64,000 bases of DNA from CAVWUA01 sp963758025. GTDB lineage: Bacteria > Planctomycetota > Planctomycetia > Isosphaerales > Isosphaeraceae. Each line of letters begins with the position of its first letter. Positions within the stretch are counted from its first letter, which is position 1. Below, one piece after another: positions 58,573 through 64,000 of the stretch. The DNA lies in the NCBI GenBank assembly GCA_963758025.1, contig CAVWUA010000007.1:62001-126000 (forward strand). The letters run 5' to 3'. The notes beneath the pieces were generated by a model, which was not told the origin of the DNA, did no database searches, and saw only the letters and a program-made list of their open reading frames with translations. The translations under genes and the position numbers were made by a program.

Positions 58573-58890
58573 TCAATTCTCGCTGAAATTCAAGGAGCGG
58601 AGGATATCGCGGTTCAACGGGTCCTTGATGAACTTTCCGTGGCAACACGGGCAGAGGTCATAGCGGAATCCTTTGTAAAGGTCGGCCTCCAGCTCCTCCG
58701 AGGATGCCCCCTCATCACGCTGGAGAATCTGCGAGACGGCTTCGAGATGATCGTCGTCGAGGTCATCCTCCGTGATCTCGGCGGGATCGAAGCCGGCATA
58801 AGCCGAGATCTTGACCACGAAGCGTTTTTCGCCAGTGGCGGTCAGATCTTTACCACACAGATCACACGTGAAGTGGACCATCAGCGTCAC
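58573..58890 (-). CDS. Small CxxC zinc-ribbon-like protein
   Basis: 105 residues. Cysteine pairs at FTCDLCGKDL (near residue 8) and YDLCPCCHGKFIKDPLNRDI (near residue 80) probably form one split zinc ribbon around an acidic central region (DPAEITEDDLDDDHLEAVSQ). No catalytic motif or signal peptide is present. I believe similar small proteins occur in planctomycetes but cannot name the family. It starts 5 bases after the YfhO-like gene stop, so the two are very likely cotranscribed. A start at ATG 58881 (MVHFTC) is an alternative. It could be a regulator or an RNA- or protein-binding accessory. Confidence 0.7.
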   Translation of the reverse strand: MTLMVHFTCDLCGKDLTATGEKRFVVKISAYAGFDPAEITEDDLDDDHLEAVSQILQRDEGASSEELEADLYKGFRYDLCPCCHGKFIKDPLNRDILRSLNFSEN

Positions 58891-58895
58891 ATCCT

Positions 58896-61291
58896 TCAGT
58901 GAATGGCCGGTAAGTCAGGCACCGGTGAAGAGGTCACAGGAACGATTTTACCGCGTTTCCTCGGGGCCTTCCAAGACCTCAAGGCGATTTTTCGATCCGG
59001 GCGCGGGATGGGCCACCCGATCAGTAGCAGCCCCACCACCCCCAACGCGGCCAACGAAACAGCCATCCCAGCGCGGACGTTCCGGGGATCGTACCGCAGC
59101 ACCAAGCGCCGCGCTATGGCGTCAACGGGTACCGACAGAAAGACCCCCTGGTGCGGCTCGACCCCTGCGCGGCGTCCATCGACCTCGGCACGCCAGCCGG
59201 GATCGAACGTCTCGGCCACGACGATACGATCCTTATGGTTTTCAGGGATCTTGATAACCAGATATCCGGGCTCGTTGACGGATCGATCAAGCATCGAAAT
59301 TTCCAACCGAGCGATCCAGAGATCATCGATGCGATCAACACGGCGGAAAACACCGGGCGGAGGCGGCGTCGGAGCCACGATCGCGGCCACGCCCGAGGCG
59401 CGTAACCGCTCTTGGGCACGCCGGACTCCTTCCCAGGTGATGTCCCGCCGACTGGTGTTCGCGGCGCCCGGTTCGTATAAAGGGGCGAACCAGTCGAGGC
59501 TCCGCGATAGCTCTATCGAATCATAATTCCTGAGATCTGCCAACCCATAACGCATGAACACGTTCGGTGGAAGTTCGGCGCCGAGTGCCAGGATGCGTGC
59601 GGGCGGCGGAACCTCGCGGCGAAGATAGGCGATCACCGCCGGAACCGGCCGATCGTCCTCCACCGCGATGGCCGGATTCAGACCGTACCCGAACCCGAAC
59701 AGATCGATCATGGTCAGGCCCAGTACCGCGAATCGGACGCGCCCGGCGCGAGGCGACCTTTCCGCAAGGCCGTCGCCAGCGCGGCCAGAGCCAGCAGATT
59801 TCCGGACACGAGCAGGGCGTAACGAGGCACGAAGTCCACCGTATGCGCGACCTGTCGCTCGGCCCGACGCGCGTACAACGAACGATCGGCTCCCGGCGTC
59901 GTCGCGGCGGCCCTCGCGTAATGATCCCTGGCCTTGTCTCTCAGAATTGGCTCCGCCAATCGCACGGAGGCCGCGACGACGATCAGGCCAAACGCGGCGA
60001 TCAACCAGAGTCCGACCAGGCGGCCCCAGCCTCGCGCGGCACTCATCGCGTGCAGTCGATCCAGCCCGATTCCACCAAGTAAGGCCAGACCGAAGGCCAC
60101 CCAGAGGGTCAGCCGCCGGTGATCCATCACGTTCAGAGCCGGGATGACACGGAGCACGTTCGCGACCGGCGGGATTTCGAACGCACCCAGAAAGCCGACA
60201 AGGACCAGGACCGACAGAAACCGCACAAGGGGCCGCGACCGCCACGACGCCACCCCCAGGGGAACCAGCCAGAGCAGGGTCGGCAACCCGACGAACCCTC
60301 CCGCGGACTCGTTCAGGTTGTGCACACCGACCGCCTTCGCCAGGTTCGGATGCCCCCGTCGCTGACTCCCATAGGCATAGGGCAGGGCCGTGCAAAGCGA
60401 ATCCAGCAGTCGGGGCGATCCGACCGACCACCAGGAGGGCCTCGCCTCGGCACGATCCGCCCAGACCGGGCTCCGGCACAGGTACGATCCGAGGGGGATG
60501 ATCTCGATCGCCGCCAACGCCACCCCCAGCGCCAGGCCCGCCGACCAACCCGCCAGGGCTCGCGTCGAGACGCGGGGCAATGCCGCCGAATCGTGCCCGA
60601 ACCGCCACAACGCATAGGCCCCCGACACCAGCAGAACGTGGGCGCTCGTCTGAATGTGCCCCCCCAGGAGCACGAACCCCGTGACAACCGCCAGCCCGGA
60701 CAGAGTCCGCGCCCGGGGCCGTTCGAGCACGGATTCCGTCGCCAGCAGGAGCCACGGCATCCAGACCGCCACGCTCGTCACCGGGAACAGCAGCCAGACG
60801 ATCAGGAACCCGCTGAACGGATAGACAAGCCCGGCGAAGAGGCGCCCCCAGGGGCCAAGCCCCCAGCGCCTCGCGAGCAGAAACATCCCCATCCCCGCGA
60901 CCCACAGCCGCGCGGCGGCCATCCAGGCAAGGGCCTGCGGGAGTGTCCCGAGATAGGCGATCAGGTGGAATGGGTCGAAAACCGCGCTCTGACCATTGGC
61001 GAGGTGCGGCGTGCCGCAGCCAGCAAGGCTGTTCCAGAGTGGCAACCGACCGCGCCGGAGCATCGCCCGGTTGAATTCCAGCCAGGGCTGGAACTGCAAC
61101 ACCGGGTCGATCAGCAATCGGTTTTTCGGCTCGTAGTCCGGCCCTCGGAATTCCGCGAAGCTCTTGGAGGCGAACAGCACATCGGCGGGACTGAGAACCT
61201 TACCGCCGACGAGCGACTCGCCGAGGAAGCCCGTGACCAGCGCCGCGAGCAAGACGGCGAAGGCGATCTGTTCGCGGCGAGGCGACAGCAT
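58896..61291 (-). CDS. YfhO-like large polytopic membrane protein, GT-C type (one frame break)
   Basis: About 798 residues. Starts MLSPRREQIAFAVLLAALVT and has at least ten transmembrane helices. Typical of the YfhO/GT-C group are DVLFASKSFAEFRGPDYEPK, DPVLQFQPWLEFNRAMLRRG, LPLWNSLAGCGTPHLANGQS and ESAGGFVGLPTLLWLVPLG. A shift near 59748 leads from LATALRKGRLAPG to RFAVLGLTMIDLFGFGYGLN and a periplasmic beta-rich tail (YLVIKIPENHKDRIVVAETF, DPGWRAEVDGRRAGVEPHQG). YfhO proteins are linked to glycosylation of teichoic or lipid-linked polymers in Firmicutes; the acceptor here is unknown. The ATG at 61291 has GGAGG upstream. The small CxxC gene follows directly. Confidence 0.78.
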
Positions 61292-61372
61292 GGTCGCGGG
61301 AGCCTCCCTGCCCCTCAATGGATGCAAGTCAATCCGTCAAAGGACTACCATAGGATCGACCCGCCCCCGCCG

Positions 61373-63088
61373 TCAATCCCGACCGAGCATGGCGCGGCCG
61401 TACTCGTCGAGCAAGCCGTACTTCGCCTGCCAGGTGGTGTAGAGAAAACCGAGGACGCCCGGCACGTCCTTGGCGGCGGTGGTCCACCGCTGGAAGTTGG
61501 ACAGATCGTCCGCGTCGTAATAGCCCGCGATGATCTGCCGATGTCCGAGCCGAGCGAACCATTCGAGACTCGCACGCGCCTTGCCTCCGTTCCAGTTGGC
61601 CAGGATGACCTCCTTCGGAAGCCCTTTCCAGGAACCTTCGAGCGTGCCATTGACCAGATAGTACCGATCGACGGCATTGTGGTTCGGGTCGAACATGTCC
61701 GACCAGACGACGATCTCCGCGTCGGGATGGATCTCCTTGAGGATCTCCGTGCAACGCCGGACGTTGTCGGCGAGCAGTTGCCCCGGCGTCATTCCACGAG
61801 CCTGGCAGGCCTGGCACCAGTTCGCCACGCGGAACTCATCGTGCGACATGAAGAACGTCTTTGGATGATACAGCTCGTTCACCCGGCGGGCTTGATCGCG
61901 AAGAATCTCGTACAGCTTCGGCTCGCTCAGGCAGCAGACGATCTGTTCGCCGTGGATCAGGACCGGGTGATACCAGCTCACGAGGAGCCGCTGGCCCGGC
62001 TTGATGGAAGAGTCGGCCGTCAGGCGAAGAACCGGGCCGGGATGGTCGAAATCGAACTCGCCGGCATACGGCACCTGGCCGAGCTTCGGGTCGTGGACCG
62101 GCTCGTAGTCGCGCCCCTCGACATAGACCGTCTTGCCGTCCGCGGACGCCACCCGGAACGGGCAACCGTCGCGCCGGAGCACGTTCACCAGCGAAAGTTC
62201 CTCCAGCGTCAGCTCGTCGATCCAGAGAGAGCCGGCGCTGGTTCCCCAGAGGCCTGCGTAGAGATTCACCGAGTCGTTGTCCAGGCTATTGAAGACGACG
62301 GACACGCGTTTCCAGTCCTGAGAGGGGGCGATCCCCCCTTCCTGGAACGTCAACGATCGATCGTCCTTCCCCGCGCCGATGGCCAGCAACCGGAACGATC
62401 CGGGCGAGGAAAAACCGTCGGTCTTGACCCAAGCGGAGAGCCGGTAGCACGCGTGGGGACGCACCGTCACGCGCTGGATCACCCGCGCGTTGCCCGAATT
62501 GCCGTCGCGGGCGTTCTCAATCCGCAACGAGGTTTTCCCCTGGTGAACAACTTCATGATCGGCGAACGTCGCTCGACCCGGATCGTCCTGGAAACCGAAG
62601 GCGGCGAAGCGGTCCCCCTCGGTCTTCTCGAAATCACCGTTGGCGACCGTGGCCGAGGAGCCGGAATCGAGCACGGCCTCCCGCCCGTTCACGACGAAGG
62701 GGGCATCGACCACCGGAAGTCCTTCCGCCAGGTTCGGATCATGGGCGAGCACGCCGTTGCTGTAGCCGATCGCGAAGAGCGTGGGAATGATCTCGATCCC
62801 CGCCTTGTCCGCCGCATCACGAACGCGAGCGAGATTCTTGAAATAGTGCTCAGGCACGCGATCGAGGATATTATGCTTGTAGTCGGCCAGCACGACGCCA
62901 TTATATCCGGCCGCCTTCGCTCGACCGATCAGGTCGATCAGAAGGTCGGCATTCTCCTCGACCTGCAAGTTCGTCATGGAGTAGAACCAGCGGCGCTCGT
63001 AAAGTGGCGAGGGCTCATCGGCGAGAGCCGGGCCGATCAAGATCCAGGAGAGGAACAGGGCTAGCGGTATCCGCACGTTGCCTCCCAT
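61373..63088 (-). CDS. Secreted glycoside-hydrolase-like protein with inserted carbohydrate-binding domain
   Basis: 571 residues with a signal peptide (NVRIPLALFLSWILIGPALA). The mature part starts like a TIM barrel (DLLIDLIGRAKAAGYNGVVL, AGIEIIPTLFAIGYSNGVLA), then a beta-sandwich resembling a carbohydrate-binding module interrupts it (ANGDFEKTEGDRF, VVHQGKTSLRIENARDGNS, YRLSAWVKTDGFSSPGSFRL). The barrel resumes with FFMSHDEFRVANWCQACQAR and AEIVVWSDMFDPNHNAVDRY, where acidic residues could be catalytic. The sugar substrate cannot be assigned. Three consecutive ATG codons (63094, 63091, 63088) are possible starts; 63088 gives the best spacing to GGAG. It is unbroken and divergent from the hydrolase at the window edge. 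Confidence 0.72.
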   Translation of the reverse strand: MGGNVRIPLALFLSWILIGPALADEPSPLYERRWFYSMTNLQVEENADLLIDLIGRAKAAGYNGVVLADYKHNILDRVPEHYFKNLARVRDAADKAGIEIIPTLFAIGYSNGVLAHDPNLAEGLPVVDAPFVVNGREAVLDSGSSATVANGDFEKTEGDRFAAFGFQDDPGRATFADHEVVHQGKTSLRIENARDGNSGNARVIQRVTVRPHACYRLSAWVKTDGFSSPGSFRLLAIGAGKDDRSLTFQEGGIAPSQDWKRVSVVFNSLDNDSVNLYAGLWGTSAGSLWIDELTLEELSLVNVLRRDGCPFRVASADGKTVYVEGRDYEPVHDPKLGQVPYAGEFDFDHPGPVLRLTADSSIKPGQRLLVSWYHPVLIHGEQIVCCLSEPKLYEILRDQARRVNELYHPKTFFMSHDEFRVANWCQACQARGMTPGQLLADNVRRCTEILKEIHPDAEIVVWSDMFDPNHNAVDRYYLVNGTLEGSWKGLPKEVILANWNGGKARASLEWFARLGHRQIIAGYYDADDLSNFQRWTTAAKDVPGVLGFLYTTWQAKYGLLDEYGRAMLGRD

Positions 63089-63281
63089 CATCATGCTCCG
63101 TCGTGATTGCTTGTGGTGAAAATCGGTTGTGGGAGCCATTATGCGGGAAGTGCAGGACAGTCGCCACGGTTTTGTGGACAATGATCCTCCGGGACCGTCC
63201 CGTTGGCAGAGCGTCGCGTCGTGGTAGAATCGTTCGGCAGACTCGGACGTCCGATCAAAATAAGCAACAGCGGGGTTCTCC

Positions 63282-64000
63282 ATGCGCATTCATCCCATCC
63301 GGCGCGTCGTGATTCTGGCGGCCTTGCTGGGCATGCTTCCCGTTTTGGCGGCGGCTCAGAATGCGAAGTCCTATCAGCCCACGGAGCAGGAACTGGCCGA
63401 GCTTCAGGCACAGGCCGCCGCCCTGGGCCAACAGATCGCGGCTCTCAAAGCCAATCCACCCGCGGAAATCCCTCATATCGATGATGCGCTGGCCGACGTT
63501 GCGGTCTTTCATAAAGGTGCCGAGTGGATCGTCCGGCACAAAGAATTCTACACAAAAGACTACGTTCTCTGGGCCCTTCAGGCTCTCCAGCAAGGCGCGG
63601 AGCGGGCCGAGCAGCTCCTGGCGGAGAAGACCCCTTGGAACCGCGCGACCGGCTCGATCGTTCGGGGATACGTCTCGAAGGTCGATGGCTCGGTGCAGCC
63701 GTACGCGGTGATCGTGCCGGACAGGCCGGTTCCGCCCGATTATCGCTACCGGCTGGACGTCATCCTTCATGGCCGCAACGCCACGCTCAACGAGGTTCGC
63801 TTCATCCACGACCACAGCGGGAAGAACGTCTCGACCGACTCGCCGGGGCTCGTCCTGCACGTCTTCGGCCGGACGAACAACGCCTTCCGCTGGGCGGGGG
63901 AGACGGACGTTTTCGAGGCGATCGACGCCGTGAAACGGCATTATCCCGTGGACGTGCGGCGGATCGTCCTGCGAGGCTTTTCCATGGGAGGGGCCGGGGC
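63282..64000 (+). CDS. Secreted alpha/beta hydrolase, prolyl-oligopeptidase-like (3' truncated)
   Basis: The frame is open to the window end, giving about 239 residues so far. Signal peptide (IRRVVILAALLGMLPVLAAA), then a helical region (QPTEQELAELQAQAAALGQQ, DYVLWALQALQQGAERAEQL), and a beta-rich part (GSIVRGYVSKVDGSVQPYAV, YRYRLDVILHGRNATLNEVR). The window ends in IVLRGFSMGGAGA, where GxSxG marks the nucleophile serine of alpha/beta hydrolases. The remaining Asp and His are beyond the edge. Peptidase S9-like or esterase activity is possible. The ATG at 63282 follows the divergent region shared with the glycoside-hydrolase-like gene. Confidence 0.75.
   Translation, partial: MRIHPIRRVVILAALLGMLPVLAAAQNAKSYQPTEQELAELQAQAAALGQQIAALKANPPAEIPHIDDALADVAVFHKGAEWIVRHKEFYTKDYVLWALQALQQGAERAEQLLAEKTPWNRATGSIVRGYVSKVDGSVQPYAVIVPDRPVPPDYRYRLDVILHGRNATLNEVRFIHDHSGKNVSTDSPGLVLHVFGRTNNAFRWAGETDVFEAIDAVKRHYPVDVRRIVLRGFSMGGAG

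Noticed and set aside
60119..63064. Uninterrupted plus-strand frame of 981 codons
   Set aside because: It lies antisense to the YfhO-like and glycoside-hydrolase-like genes, is rich in Arg, His and Pro, and has no recognisable domain. High GC content commonly opens such frames opposite real genes.

Overview
The window looks like chromosomal DNA from a planctomycete, probably near the Isosphaeraceae/Gemmatales. This rests on content: GC-rich DNA, three DUF1559-type proteins (prepilin-like FTLIE N-terminus plus a C-terminal H-x9-DG motif), a DUF1549/DUF1553 'planctomycete cytochrome' gene beside a cytochrome-c/WD40 protein, a tail-anchored Ser/Thr kinase and very large secreted or membrane proteins of unknown function. 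No rRNA, tRNA, CRISPR array or prophage was recognised. The lineage is an inference from gene families, not from a marker gene.

Layout. 1-12.8 kb, plus strand: rhomboid-like tail, an esterase-like hydrolase in broken frames, a membrane-bound cytochrome c, FKBP isomerase, GAF-like protein, a J-domain/zinc-ribbon/fibronectin-III protein, an aminotransferase, an AlkA-like DNA glycosylase, a secreted protein coupled to a D-aminoacylase-like amidohydrolase, and a Tat-exported intradiol dioxygenase. 12.8-16.8 kb: repeat-rich accessory stretch with an IS200/IS605 remnant, two DUF1559 genes and a secreted protein with a C-terminal anchor. 16.8-22.1 kb, minus strand: phhB, panB, a GT-C-type membrane glycosyltransferase carrying a repeat-derived in-frame insert, an acyltransferase and a CrtI-like desaturase. 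22.3 kb: CBS-domain protein. 22.8-36.4 kb, minus strand: zinc-finger/FecR-like/HEAT membrane protein, inositol monophosphatase, then two translationally coupled giant membrane proteins of about 1184 and 2375 residues. This is the best candidate for an undescribed system. 36.8-39.1 kb: another polytopic glycosyltransferase. 39.5-45.7 kb, plus strand: DUF1549/DUF1553, cytochrome-c/WD40 and PPC-domain genes. 45.8-50.4 kb: giant TPR protein. 51-64 kb: thioredoxin-YHS fusion, cyclophilin, ferredoxin, DUF1559, HNH nuclease, LeuB-like dehydrogenase, Ser/Thr kinase, small CxxC protein, YfhO-like membrane protein, glycoside-hydrolase-like protein, and a truncated alpha/beta hydrolase at the edge.

Quality warning. 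About 17 genes, including household ones such as phhB, continue in another reading frame after a single-base shift, roughly one break per 2.5 kb, with several self-compensating pairs inside one gene. This is more easily explained by uncorrected indels in the assembly than by mass pseudogenisation. I therefore give whole-gene spans across breaks and note where each break lies; residue counts for those genes are approximate.

How the genes may work together. The DUF1549-WD40-PPC trio and the FecR-like/giant-protein cluster look like coordinated cell-envelope units. The CrtI-like and acyltransferase genes look like part of a carotenoid or lipid-modification step. Three dispersed repeat families (here A: GTAGGGTCCGCC type; B: CGCAAAG/CTTCGCG type; C: GCCCCGG-rich palindromes) occupy intergenic DNA, and one B copy lies inside a coding sequence.
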